64,000 nt of DNA, taken from DATMRF01 sp035566435. GTDB taxonomy: Bacteria; Verrucomicrobiota; Verrucomicrobiia; Limisphaerales; UBA8199. Below, piece after piece: positions 42,634 through 51,473 of this stretch; the stretch's first letter is position 1; every line of letters starts with the position of its first letter. The notes beneath the pieces are model-generated. The model was not told the origin of the DNA. It saw only the letters and a list, made by a program, of their open reading frames with translations, and ran no database searches. The position numbers and the translations under genes are program-made. The DNA lies in contig DATMRF010000083.1 of NCBI GenBank assembly GCA_035566435.1, positions 62,001 to 126,000 on the forward strand. Reading direction: 5' to 3'.

Positions 42634-45600
42634 TTAGGGATGCTCGCTTTCGCCGTCAACAACCGTACCGCTTTTATCGAGGATCGTTGGCGTCAGGAGA
42701 ATCACCACCCGTCTCATACCTGAGATGGCGGGGAACCGAGGGAGCTCCAGAGCAGGCTCGCCAGAACTGCCGATTAACAACGTTTGGTCGTTGGGATCCG
42801 GAATCACTGCTGTGAAGGGGCACTCGCGGATTCTGAAATGGGGTAGGGGAAGCGACCCGCTGATCGCATAAGGCGTGGGGGCGGCTTCAACAAGAACGGC
42901 GTCACCTCCGAGCATTCTGATATCCGTCTTATGTGGGACTGGGGGATCGTAACCGGTCAAGACGGGAACGGAAACGCTCCCTGATAACTGCAATCGTTGT
43001 CCGTCCGCAGAAGCATAAGCAACCACGTTCAGTGATAGCGAGGCTGGCGGAACCGAACTGCCCGTTCCTGGCTGGTTTGGTGGGGCTGCTGGCGCACTCA
43101 GCACGTCCAGAGCGTTCGGGTTCGGCGCGGCTTTGGGTGCCGGGTCGGGGAGAATCTGTATCTGGGCCTGCCGACCACTAAGAGTGGTTATTGCTGCCTC
43201 GCCAAGGAGGTTGCAGTTAGTGTTCGAATCCAGAGCTTTCCGGAGGACGCTTGTCTGCGCGGCCGTCAGAATCTTCGTAACCTGGGCATCACTCTTGGGA
43301 AGATTCGCAAATGGGAGCGCATCGTCGAGAGCCTGAGGAACTTCAAAAAACTTTGCCCGGATCCGGATTTGTGGACCGGGCAGTTTCAGTTCTTGCACAA
43401 TGGTCTCGATCGCGGCCAAATCCTGCTGCGTCGCGCGCACGACCAGCGTGTCGTCGCGGTCATTAAAGAAAACGCTTTTTGGCGGTTCGAGAGTTACTCC
43501 CAGTTTGGCAAACAAATCGTGGACCGCTCTGTTCAAGTCCTTCGGATCTCGCGGCGGGGAGTGTGCATCGGCTGCGAATGCCCGGCCGTTAGAAAACCTA
43601 TCCGGGTCCACTTTGATAATCCGCACGTACAGCGGCGAGGGCTCATTCTTGCGCTTTTCCGAGAACACAACACCGTAGTCCTCGATCTCGTACTTGATGC
43701 GGAGAGGGGCGACGGCAACTACTGCGTCGAGGACATCGGCAGCTCGAACGTCGGTCAACGCGTGAAGGATCGTGATTGGGACCTGACCGATATCGGCCAG
43801 CGCTTGTGGCGGAGCGGCGGGCACAGGCGATCCTGTGGAGGGATCCACCACACCTGCTGCAGCGCCAGGGGCGGTATTGTTATTGATGATGAAATTTATG
43901 CCGTGCTCTTCTGGATCGAGGCGTTTCACCTCGTCGTTGAGTTTGGCAAGAACCTCTCGCAGCGGCAAATGGTCGAACGAGATGTTTTCGAACCGGATCG
44001 AATCGAGTTTTCTGTTAATGCCATAGTGGCCTGGGGAAGTATGGACGGAGTTTGTCCACACCAGGAAAGGGTGTTGAGGGCGGACAGGTTCCTCGTCCTT
44101 GCTCCGGCGTTCCTTTTCACGCGCTTCCGTAATCAAATTCAAATAATAGTAAGCCGCTTGCTGTTTCGGATCCTCTTCGATGGCCCGATTCAGTTTGGTC
44201 TCGGCCTCGCTGAGCTTGCCTAACTCGAAGAGCAGCTTCCCTTCTTGCACGAGACCCTCAGACCGGGCTGGGGAGAAGGGGACGGTCCCCTCTTCGCGAA
44301 CTGAGGGCCAGGTCCTGACCACAGGCAGGTTCGGCGGTTCTCCCGGCTGGTTCTGTGAGTTGTGCAGGACCACAATTTGACACATGCCAGGTGACATTCC
44401 ACCGGTTCTGACCCAGAACAGTGCCCCTCCGGCAGGGAGCGGCACTTCCGACCAGCGAGGAGGAAGGGAGCTAAAGGCCGGTTCGAGTGCAACCTGGCAA
44501 CGCAGCGATTGGTCACCAACCCATGGAACAACCTGGAGTTCGAGCGGCACCCAGCCTGATTGGGGCGCGATAAACTGGGCCTCGGCTCCAGTTACGATGG
44601 TCCCCGAGCCGACCGTACGGGTTTGGTACCTCACCTCGTTGTTTACTTGCCCTCCGATAATCCAACTAAAGTGACCTCCGCTGAACGACTGAAATTGCAC
44701 CTGGCCGGTCATTGGGACCTCGCCGGCACCGGCCTGTTGGAGTTGTCCCTCCAGCGCGGCAAGCTCGTTTGAATTCAGGATCCCGAAATAGTTGCCCGTG
44801 ACCGGCACAACGCCCCGGAGGCCGGTTTCGTCGACGATGAAAAAGCGGGCCTGAAGCTGGATGTTGCTATACCCCGAGAACCGCGAATCGGGCCAGGGGT
44901 TTTCATCCGTGGGCGGCGATGACGCAGACGTTGCTGGTTGCGCCGGGCCATTTCCCATTGGCAACGCGGTTAGGGCGAACGCGACCACACCCAGCCCCGA
45001 GAACAGCGTGAGCCCGGCTTTGCGCCCGGGGCGGAACTCGTCCAGCCTCAGGATTCGTTCGCGCAGAGCGGTCTTGGATTCGAAGATGCCAACCAGGCCT
45101 AGGCTGGAAAGCGGGCGCGCCAGGTCAAGCTTTGCCACTTCGAGCAACGTCGGGGCATACGTTTCGGACTCGTCTCGGAGCGCGAGCATGACGGCGTCGT
45201 CCACGGCCTGCTCGCGCAACCGACGGATGCGCGCGTTGGCGAGCCAGAGCAGGGGATGCCACCAATACGCCACCAGGAGCATGGCCTGCACGGCGTTGAT
45301 CCAAACGTCCTTTCGGCGTAGATGGATTAGTTCATGCAGCAGCACAGCCCGGAGTTGGCTTGCGGGGAGGCTTTCCGCCAGCGAGCGCGGCAGCAGGATG
45401 ACCGGACGGAAGAAACCGCAGACGGCCGGAGACATGGGATGCACGGTCAATTTCAAGCGAACCCGCCGACACACCTCAGTTCGAGACGACGCTTCTCCGA
45501 GGAGACGTTCGAGCGACGCTGGGGCTGAAAGGGCCTCGCTCGCCATGCGCGAAACCTGCCGCCAGCGCACTAGCATCACGCCGAGCAGGGCCACACTCAC

Positions 45601-45996
45601 GCCGGTTGAAACGAGCACCGCCCACGCAGAAATAGGGAACGGCAGCGGAGGAGGCGGCAAGAGCGCGGCTGCGGGTGACGCTGATAGCCCGGTCGCCGTC
45701 GGAGGACCGTACGTTACGACCAGAAACCGGCTCTGAGTTGTCGTGGTCGGCGCGGCCGAAGGCCGGAGCCACCAGGCCAAACTGGTTGGCAACGCCAGGG
45801 AGGGAGGCAACAGAAGCTTTACGAGCAGGAGCAGCCAAAGGGTGTAGCGAATCGCGGGGCGAAGGCGCCGGCGCAGCAGAGAATCCAAAAGGAACAAGAC
45901 GCCGATGAGCAGGCTCGATTGCCAGAGAATTGGCCAAGCGAATCTCTGCAAGGCCGAAGGCGCGGAGGCGCGAAGAAACTCAAGGAGCGGAGTCAC
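42634..45996 (-). CDS. BlaR1-type M56 membrane metallopeptidase fused to TPR and secretin-like regions
   Basis: A 1120-residue protein. Residues 1-345 are an M56 peptidase with four or five membrane helices and the zinc motif HELIH at 221-225 plus an acidic EQAVDDAV segment near 262. Residues 370-550 are a beta-rich periplasmic part. Residues 575-625 look like a TPR. Residues 665-1120 resemble secretin N-domains and gate region: DDTLVVRATQQDLAAIETIV, PQIRIRAKFFEV, AAITTLSGRQAQIQI and a closing RRVVILLTPTILDKSG. It probably senses an envelope signal and cleaves the BlaI-like repressor encoded 3 bases upstream. The secretin-like half, without pore partners, is the unusual part. Confidence 0.85.
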   Translation of the reverse strand: MTPLLEFLRASAPSALQRFAWPILWQSSLLIGVLFLLDSLLRRRLRPAIRYTLWLLLLVKLLLPPSLALPTSLAWWLRPSAAPTTTTQSRFLVVTYGPPTATGLSASPAAALLPPPPLPFPISAWAVLVSTGVSVALLGVMLVRWRQVSRMASEALSAPASLERLLGEASSRTEVCRRVRLKLTVHPMSPAVCGFFRPVILLPRSLAESLPASQLRAVLLHELIHLRRKDVWINAVQAMLLVAYWWHPLLWLANARIRRLREQAVDDAVMLALRDESETYAPTLLEVAKLDLARPLSSLGLVGIFESKTALRERILRLDEFRPGRKAGLTLFSGLGVVAFALTALPMGNGPAQPATSASSPPTDENPWPDSRFSGYSNIQLQARFFIVDETGLRGVVPVTGNYFGILNSNELAALEGQLQQAGAGEVPMTGQVQFQSFSGGHFSWIIGGQVNNEVRYQTRTVGSGTIVTGAEAQFIAPQSGWVPLELQVVPWVGDQSLRCQVALEPAFSSLPPRWSEVPLPAGGALFWVRTGGMSPGMCQIVVLHNSQNQPGEPPNLPVVRTWPSVREEGTVPFSPARSEGLVQEGKLLFELGKLSEAETKLNRAIEEDPKQQAAYYYLNLITEAREKERRSKDEEPVRPQHPFLVWTNSVHTSPGHYGINRKLDSIRFENISFDHLPLREVLAKLNDEVKRLDPEEHGINFIINNNTAPGAAAGVVDPSTGSPVPAAPPQALADIGQVPITILHALTDVRAADVLDAVVAVAPLRIKYEIEDYGVVFSEKRKNEPSPLYVRIIKVDPDRFSNGRAFAADAHSPPRDPKDLNRAVHDLFAKLGVTLEPPKSVFFNDRDDTLVVRATQQDLAAIETIVQELKLPGPQIRIRAKFFEVPQALDDALPFANLPKSDAQVTKILTAAQTSVLRKALDSNTNCNLLGEAAITTLSGRQAQIQILPDPAPKAAPNPNALDVLSAPAAPPNQPGTGSSVPPASLSLNVVAYASADGQRLQLSGSVSVPVLTGYDPPVPHKTDIRMLGGDAVLVEAAPTPYAISGSLPLPHFRIRECPFTAVIPDPNDQTLLIGSSGEPALELPRFPAISGMRRVVILLTPTILDKSGTVVDGESEHP

Positions 45997-45999
45997 GGG

Positions 46000-46389
46000 T
46001 CAGTTCTTCCCTCCTTTCTTTTTTGCCTTTATCAACGACTCGAGCTCGGCGAGCTCCTCGGGAGAGAGTTTGCCGGTTTCGAGCAGGCATTGGACCATGG
46101 GCGTGAGGGCTCCGTTGAACGCATTCTTTAGTGCGTAGAGCAATTCACCGCGTTGGGCTTGGGTTTTCGTGACCGCAGAATGGTAAAGGGTCAGGTTGCG
46201 GACCTTTCCCGCCGCGAGCAGGCCCTTGGCGACCATGCGGTCCATCAAGGTTCGGACGGTGGAGTAAGTCCAGGCGGTCTGCTTTTGAAGCGCTTGCTGG
46301 ATGTCAGGGGCCGTGCAGGGTTCTTTTTTCCAAACGGCTTTGATGATGGTCCACTCGGCCGCGGTCAGTTCGATGGGCGATTTGGGCAT
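46000..46389 (-). CDS. BlaI/MecI-type transcriptional repressor
   Basis: A 129-residue winged-helix repressor. The N-terminal DNA-binding domain reads ELTAAEWTIIKAVWKKEPCT, then TYSTVRTLMDRMVAKGLL, the family recognition pattern, and the C-terminal helices dimerise; the site of cleavage by the M56 peptidase in BlaI lies between helices near residues 100-110. I chose ATG at 46389; ATG at 46416 is possible but lies against an operator. It precedes the M56 gene by 3 bases. Two operator palindromes lie upstream. Confidence 0.92.
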   Translation of the reverse strand: MPKSPIELTAAEWTIIKAVWKKEPCTAPDIQQALQKQTAWTYSTVRTLMDRMVAKGLLAAGKVRNLTLYHSAVTKTQAQRGELLYALKNAFNGALTPMVQCLLETGKLSPEELAELESLIKAKKKGGKN

Positions 46390-46417
46390 ACGGTTGCCTT
46401 TGCTGACGCCCACCATC

Positions 46418-46462
46418 TCTACAAACGTAGAGCTTGTCAACAGGAAAATTTACAGTTGTAAA
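46418..46462. promoter_or_regulatory. Two BlaI-type operators
   Basis: TCTACAAACGTAGA (46418-46431) and TTTACAGTTGTAAA (46449-46462) are palindromes. The second contains TACA-NN-TGTA, the BlaI/MecI operator core. The two centres are 31 bases apart, close to three helical turns, so dimers would bind on the same DNA face. A TTGACA hexamer (minus strand, 46440-46435) lies between them. Confidence 0.75.
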
Positions 46463-46481
46463 GATAGAGGTGAAAATTCAG

Positions 46482-46526
46482 CCGCGGCTTTCACGATTTC
46501 GCGGGTAGCTGAAAAGAAATTCGTGT
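46482..46526. repeat. Dispersed CCGCGG...GAAAAGAAAT repeat, copy 2
   Basis: CCGCGGCTTTCACGATTTCG then CGGGTAGCTGAAAAGAAAT matches the block at 24941-24986 at about 38 of 45 positions. The rest of the 370-base gap to 46760 holds no gene I can support. Confidence 0.7.
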
Positions 46527-46759
46527 TCGTTGTACGAGACGAGATAAGGGGTCCCTGATCTCGGCCCCAGGTCGCGATTTGTGCCGGAGCTCCGAGACTG
46601 CCAATGAACGGTTTTGTAAGCTCTTTCAGACGAGGGGTTTGCCAATTCGCGAAAAATCGCGCATTCGCGATAGTGCACCAGAGTTCATCGGCCTCATGTC
46701 GCTCCATTTTGGGGCTCTGATTCTCCTTACGTCGTCTCCTACAATATCGAGAAACGCGC

Positions 46760-47614
46760 CTACACCCTGCCCATCTTCTTCAGCGCTTCGTAACTGCGGC
46801 GGACGGCCGTCAGCGGGTCTTTGCTGCTCTCGTGTTCGAGAACATACCACTGGGTGCCACCCTTGCTTTCGCACCAGGCGAAAACCTCAGGCCAGTTCAC
46901 CTTGTCTTCGCCAATCACGGCATCAGGGCCACCGCCGTTCGCCTTGATGTGGATGCTGCGCGCGCGTCCCGGGTATTTCTTTAGTACGGCGACGGGGTCG
47001 GCGCCGCCTTCGCAGCAATTGCTGGTATCGAGTTGCATGATGACCTGCGGCCTGGTGTTCCCGAAGAAAAGGTCCCAGGCAGATTCGCCGTCGAATTTTT
47101 CAAAATCGTGCGAATGCGCGTGATAGCCGACGAACATACCATGGGGCTTCACCTTAACCGCGAGGTCGTTGAAGAGTTTCGCTTTATCGAGCCATTCCTG
47201 TTTGGTCTTGCCGGTCATCCACGGGACGATCAGGAACTTGTTCCCGATGGTTTGGTTGAACTCGATGGTTTCCTGGAGTTTGTCGGCGAGCACCGACTCG
47301 TACGGCGTATGCGTGCCGCAAGCGACGAGGCCGTTGTCGTGCAGCATTTTGCTGAGTTCTTTGGCGTTGCGGCCGTGGTAGCCGGCGAATTCGACGCCTT
47401 GGTAACCGATTTTCGACACCTGGACCAACATGCCTGGCAGGTCGGTTTTGCATTGGTCGCGCAGCGAATAAAGTTGGAGGCCGAGCGGGATCTGCTTGCC
47501 GGCGGCGCGGGCACTCGAAGTAAAGCCTGCGCTGAGGGTTACACCGGCGGCACCGAAGGCGCTGCGGCGGATAAATTCACGGCGGGGAATTTCAGGGTTT
47601 GAAGCATGATTCAT
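46760..47614 (-). CDS. Twin-arginine sugar phosphate isomerase/epimerase-like protein
   Basis: A 284-residue exported TIM barrel of the xylose-isomerase-like/AP endonuclease 2 family. The N-terminus RREFIRRSAFGAAGVTL is a twin-arginine signal. Metal-binding segments of the fold are seen in GVEFAGYHGR, VGYHAHSHDFEKF, IMQLDTSNCCEGG and VLEHESSKDPL. Exported family members in this phylum act on sugars or inositol derivatives; the substrate is not readable. It stands alone. Confidence 0.85.
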   Translation of the reverse strand: MNHASNPEIPRREFIRRSAFGAAGVTLSAGFTSSARAAGKQIPLGLQLYSLRDQCKTDLPGMLVQVSKIGYQGVEFAGYHGRNAKELSKMLHDNGLVACGTHTPYESVLADKLQETIEFNQTIGNKFLIVPWMTGKTKQEWLDKAKLFNDLAVKVKPHGMFVGYHAHSHDFEKFDGESAWDLFFGNTRPQVIMQLDTSNCCEGGADPVAVLKKYPGRARSIHIKANGGGPDAVIGEDKVNWPEVFAWCESKGGTQWYVLEHESSKDPLTAVRRSYEALKKMGRV

Positions 47615-47972
47615 AAGACGAGCCTTTTTCTGTGTTCCAATTGGTTATGAGCGGACGGACATTGCTGGCAGCAGGTTTAGAGCACCGGCGCCCGAGCGTC
47701 AAGCACGGGGAAAGCCTTTCCGAATCTGCGCAGGAGCGTTTTTCGACCTGCGTTCCGCGTGGGAATGCGCATTGGGAGGCTGCTCCTCTCCGCCACCCAG
47801 AGATAATCCGGATTGCCGGATGCAGAATTGGGTCACTACGAGAGCACGGCGGCTTGGGACAAGCACGCCTTACGCTCGAGTGGGACGCATGAGAAGAAGC
47901 GGGCAGAGCCCGGTTTTGTGGCTGGGCCTGCCCTTGGCGATGGCTAAAGACAAATCAAGGAGCGTCGGAACT

Positions 47973-48551
47973 CTAGTCGTCGCCGTGTGAGCCTTCGTGG
48001 TCGTCGTCGTCAAAATCGCCGGAGGCCGCGTGCAGACTGCCTCTATAAATGGCCGGGCCGTTCGTGCCATCGGCGGCGGTGTACTGCAGGTTTCCGGAGA
48101 GGACGAAGCCGGTAAGCGTGTTACTGGGACCGTAATGGAAGGTCTCGGTTGCTGCCAGGGTTCCGCCGGCCATGGTGTTGGTTTCCACATAAACCCACGT
48201 CAGGCGCTCGGCTCTGGTGTGGTTGCTGTTGATGAGCCAGGTGCCTCCGGCGAACGTCAACGGGGTGCACACCACGGTGTGGTTCGTGCCCATGACGACG
48301 TGCAAGGCATCCGCGGTCCGGTTATAGACCAACGAAAGGCCCATCGTATTAGTTATCCCCTTTTCGTGCGCGCATTCGTTGATAATATCCCGATTTCTGA
48401 ATCGATGGTAAATCAGGTTGCCGCTGCTGTTGGTTTCGATGAGCACGGCGTTTACGGAAGCATTATAGTCCTGGGCACGCGTGGATTGAATGCCCAGAGT
48501 CAATGAGAAGACGCCGGCCGCAATCATAGCGATTGATTTGGTATTTTTCAT
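47973..48551 (-). CDS. Secreted hypothetical protein
   Basis: A 192-residue protein starting MKNTKSIAMIAAGVFSLTLG, a signal peptide ending near STRA. The mature part is beta-rich with many Asn and Thr (VVMGTNHTVVCTPLTFAGG, ETFHYGPSNTLTGFVLSG) and ends in an acidic, His-containing tail, DFDDDDHEGSHGDD, which could bind metal. It is not recognised. I chose ATG at 48551 over 48590 because the signal peptide starts there. The 358-base gap to the epimerase-like gene shows no feature. Confidence 0.7.
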   Translation of the reverse strand: MKNTKSIAMIAAGVFSLTLGIQSTRAQDYNASVNAVLIETNSSGNLIYHRFRNRDIINECAHEKGITNTMGLSLVYNRTADALHVVMGTNHTVVCTPLTFAGGTWLINSNHTRAERLTWVYVETNTMAGGTLAATETFHYGPSNTLTGFVLSGNLQYTAADGTNGPAIYRGSLHAASGDFDDDDHEGSHGDD

Positions 48552-48699
48552 GTGGGTTGTCTGTGTTTGCTTTTTTATTGTTAGAATCACCGAGGGGTCT
48601 GCTCACATCCAGGCCCGCATACAGACACTTTCCTAGTGAACAAGGTGAAACCTCCTACGAACCTGCATCCGTTCAACAGGGGAATTACCCCAAGCCAGC

Positions 48700-49704
48700 C
48701 TAGGGTTTTCCGGGACGCGCCACCTGGCCTGCGATTGCGGGATCGTGGCGAGGGGGTGATCCCATGTCGGGCCAGTCGTGAAGCTGTTCAGGCGAGAAGC
48801 CATGAGCGCGAAGAGACCGGAGGCTGAGAGCGTCATGGCGTTTGGCCAGGCGGTGGCCGGATTGGTCTTTGAGCAACGGACAATGATAAAGCCGCGGCGC
48901 GGTCGATCCAAGTGCGCGGCAGAGAAGCAGTTGGCGGGCTGTGGAGCGAAGGAGTTCTTCTCCGCGAACAATTTCAGTGATGTTCATGGCGGCGTCATCG
49001 ACAACGACCGCGAGTTGATACGCGGGAATATCATCATGCCGCCACACTACGAAATCACCGAAATCCTTTCCTGCGACAAACTGCTGCGGTCCGTACCAAC
49101 CATCGACAAACGAGACTACCTGCCTATCGGGCACGCGGAAGCGCCAGTTTACCTTGGGTGCATGTTGAAGGTTGAACGTTGCGGGTTCAGTCTGGACCGA
49201 GCCCGGCTCGTAACTTTCAACTTGAAACTTGGGATTCGCCGGGGGCCGGCACGTGCCCGGATAAACTGGTGCGTCCTCGCCGTCGTGCGGCGCCTGCAAT
49301 GCCCGCAACACATCCTGGCGCGAGCAGGTACAGGGGTAAACGAAGCCGCCGGCTCGGAGTTTTTCGAAAGCGGCCATGTAGAACGAACGACGTTTACTTT
49401 GCGTGTAGGGAGCGAAAGGTCCGCCGCAGTCTGGACCTTCCTGCCAACGAAAGCCGAACCATCGCAGATCTTCCAGCATGGCCTTGACGAACTCAGGCCG
49501 GCAGCGCGCGCGGTCCAAATCCTCGTTTCGAAGAACGAGGGCTCCATGATGCCTGGCTGCCCGCTCTTGTGCAGTCCAAAACGTTCGCGCGTGACCCAGG
49601 TGGAGATGGCCGGTGGGCGACGGCGCCAGACGGCCGCGATACTCGACGCGTTTGGCGTGGTGCGTGCCCACGGAGACACGAATTACACGACGTTGGTGAG
49701 CCAT
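48700..49704 (-). CDS. gluQ: Glutamyl-Q tRNA(Asp) synthetase
   Basis: A 334-residue GluRS paralogue lacking the anticodon domain; it attaches glutamate to queuosine of tRNA-Asp. HIGH-type motif APSPTGHLHLGHART, zinc ligands in YPCTCSRQDV and PVYPGTCR, FVAGKDFGDFVVWRHDDIPA and the KMSKS-like HRLAKRHDAL are visible. About 30 extra residues (roughly 158-190) between PGTCR and KVNWRFRVPD are encoded by a palindromic intergenic-type repeat. The start overlaps the upstream SDR gene by 22 bases; a GTG further in is possible. Confidence 0.93.
   Translation of the reverse strand: MAHQRRVIRVSVGTHHAKRVEYRGRLAPSPTGHLHLGHARTFWTAQERAARHHGALVLRNEDLDRARCRPEFVKAMLEDLRWFGFRWQEGPDCGGPFAPYTQSKRRSFYMAAFEKLRAGGFVYPCTCSRQDVLRALQAPHDGEDAPVYPGTCRPPANPKFQVESYEPGSVQTEPATFNLQHAPKVNWRFRVPDRQVVSFVDGWYGPQQFVAGKDFGDFVVWRHDDIPAYQLAVVVDDAAMNITEIVRGEELLRSTARQLLLCRALGSTAPRLYHCPLLKDQSGHRLAKRHDALSLRSLRAHGFSPEQLHDWPDMGSPPRHDPAIAGQVARPGKP
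49162..49225. repeat. TTGAAGGTTG palindrome embedded in gluQ
   Basis: ATGTTGAAGGTTGAACG (49162-49178) and AACTTTCAACTTGAAACTT (49209-49227) face each other and closely match the intergenic palindrome at 22817-22877. The insertion is in frame. Confidence 0.8.
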
Positions 49705-50525
49705 TGGGTAAGTCCCGGCAGTTGGAACGAAAGTAGCCGTTGAACCCTGCCGCAGTCCAATGAAGTATCGGGCGGGCGCGGGGCGCCGCTGTATTCTCTC
49801 AGGGAGGCCGGTTGAATCCTGGGATTCAATTCCGGGTGGCGCGCGGCGAGCAGTTGGCCGATCTGCCAGCGGGAGAGGCGGTCGCCGCCGGCGAGATGAT
49901 AAAGGCCGGGTTTACCCTGCGCCACCAATTCCCAGACCGCACAAGCTGTGGCCTCGGCCGGAATCGGGGAGCGGAATTCGTCGGTGAAGAGCCGCAAGGT
50001 CTGGCCGGCTTGCCAGGCGCGGCGCAATTGCTCGTCGAAACCCCGGTTGCCCGAAACCGAATGCCCGCAGTTCAAGGACGTGCGCACGACAGTGTGCTTC
50101 GGGTTGGCCAGGACAATTTGTTCGGCGGCCACTTTAGTCTCCGCATAAACGCTCAACGGATTTACAGCGGCAAGCTCGTCGTAATTGCCGGTGCGGCCAT
50201 CGAACACCAGGTCCGAAGAGAAGAAGAAAAAGGGAATCTCGGCGGCCAACTCCGCCAGGACAGTAGTCGCCTCGACGTTGATCTTGCGGGCCAAGTGAGG
50301 GTTCGCCTGGCATTCCGGACTGCGGCTCAACGCAGCGCAATGGATAACCAGTTGCGGGTTTTGGCGCCGGAATTCTGCGCGCACTTTCGGGAAGTCGGTC
50401 AAATCAAGCTGGTCGCGGGTGAGGCCTGCCACCGGTCCGCCGAGTTCCCTCGAGCGCGCGGTTCGGACCAGCCAATTGCCGATGAGGCCATGCGCGCCCG
50501 TAATCCAGAGAGGCCTGCCGCTCAT
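49683..50525 (-). CDS. SDR-family dTDP-4-dehydrorhamnose reductase-like protein
   Basis: A 280-residue Rossmann protein: GAHGLIGNWLV nucleotide loop at residues 10-20, DLTDFPKVRAEF, catalytic YAETKVAAE (YxxxK), and NVEATTVLAELAA, the pattern of RmlD-like extended SDRs. RmlD makes dTDP-L-rhamnose, but no rml genes are near, so it may instead reduce another nucleotide sugar. It overlaps gluQ at its 3' end by 22 bases and begins 16 bases after an amidohydrolase gene; the run 52481-48700 may be one transcript. Confidence 0.85.
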   Translation of the reverse strand: MSGRPLWITGAHGLIGNWLVRTARSRELGGPVAGLTRDQLDLTDFPKVRAEFRRQNPQLVIHCAALSRSPECQANPHLARKINVEATTVLAELAAEIPFFFFSSDLVFDGRTGNYDELAAVNPLSVYAETKVAAEQIVLANPKHTVVRTSLNCGHSVSGNRGFDEQLRRAWQAGQTLRLFTDEFRSPIPAEATACAVWELVAQGKPGLYHLAGGDRLSRWQIGQLLAARHPELNPRIQPASLREYSGAPRPPDTSLDCGRVQRLLSFQLPGLTQWLTNVV

Positions 50526-50540
50526 GTGAGTCTCGCCATC

Positions 50541-51437
50541 TCAATCAATGAGGCGCCTGGTCAACTCGCCGTAGGCATCAATGCGGCGGTCGCGCAGGAA
50601 GGGCCAGTGCGTCCGCGTGGCGTCCACCTGGTCCAAATCGAGCGAGACCACCATGACTTCCTCCTTAGCGATGCTGGCGCGCGCGAGTACTTCGCCGGAC
50701 GTGCCGGCGACAAAACTCTGTCCCCAAAATTCGATGCCGTCACCCGCGAGCCGCTCGTGGCCGATCCGGTTTGGCACGACGACGTAACAACCGTTAGCGA
50801 TTGCGTGGCCGCGCTGAACGGTTTCCCAGGCGGAATGCTGGCGTTCACCTTGCGCCTGCTTTTCAGCCGGGTGCCAGCCAATCGCGGTTGGGTAGAAAAT
50901 AATTTGAGCGCCCCGCAAAGCGGTCAGCCGGGCGGCCTCGGGATACCACTGGTCCCAGCAGACGAGCACCCCGATTTTAGCGTAACGAGTTTGCCAGGCG
51001 CGAAACCCGAGGTCGCCGGGTGTGAAATAGAATTTCTCGTAGTAAAGCGGGTCGTCCGGGATATGCATCTTCCGATAGCGCCCCAGCAACGAGCCGTCCG
51101 CATCGATGATGATCGCCGTGTTGTGGTACAGGCCCTCGGCCCGCTTCTCGAAGAGGGAGGCGATGACGACGACGCGGTGCGTCATGGCGAATTTTTGCAG
51201 CGCCTTCGTGGTCGGGCCGGGGATCCGTTCCGCGAGTCCGAAATATTTATGGTCCTCTGACTGGCAAAAATATTGCGAACGAAACAGCTCCTGCGTGCAA
51301 ATGATCCGCGCGCCTTGCTTCGCCGCACGCTCGGCCGCGGCGAGCGTCCTGCGCAGGTTCGCGGCCGGGTTGGAAGAGCAGGAGGTCTGCAGCAATCCGA
51401 CTTTGACCAGGTTGTCGCTGTTCCTTGGTGCAGGCAT
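50541..51437 (-). CDS. Nitrilase-family amidohydrolase (N-carbamoylputrescine amidase-like)
   Basis: A 298-residue enzyme with the Glu-Lys-Cys triad E50 (CTQELF), K123 (YRKMHIPDDP) and C160 (VCWDQWYPEAAR). DDPLYYEKFYFTPGD and CWDQWYPEAARL are characteristic of N-carbamoylputrescine amidases (AguB), which make putrescine from the product of agmatine deiminase. No agmatine deiminase gene is adjacent, so the exact substrate remains open. The gene is followed by the SDR gene on the same strand after 15 bases. Confidence 0.88.
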   Translation of the reverse strand: MPAPRNSDNLVKVGLLQTSCSSNPAANLRRTLAAAERAAKQGARIICTQELFRSQYFCQSEDHKYFGLAERIPGPTTKALQKFAMTHRVVVIASLFEKRAEGLYHNTAIIIDADGSLLGRYRKMHIPDDPLYYEKFYFTPGDLGFRAWQTRYAKIGVLVCWDQWYPEAARLTALRGAQIIFYPTAIGWHPAEKQAQGERQHSAWETVQRGHAIANGCYVVVPNRIGHERLAGDGIEFWGQSFVAGTSGEVLARASIAKEEVMVVSLDLDQVDATRTHWPFLRDRRIDAYGELTRRLID

Positions 51438-51473
51438 AGATTGAGTTTCTGCCGAAACCCAAACCTTTCGAAC

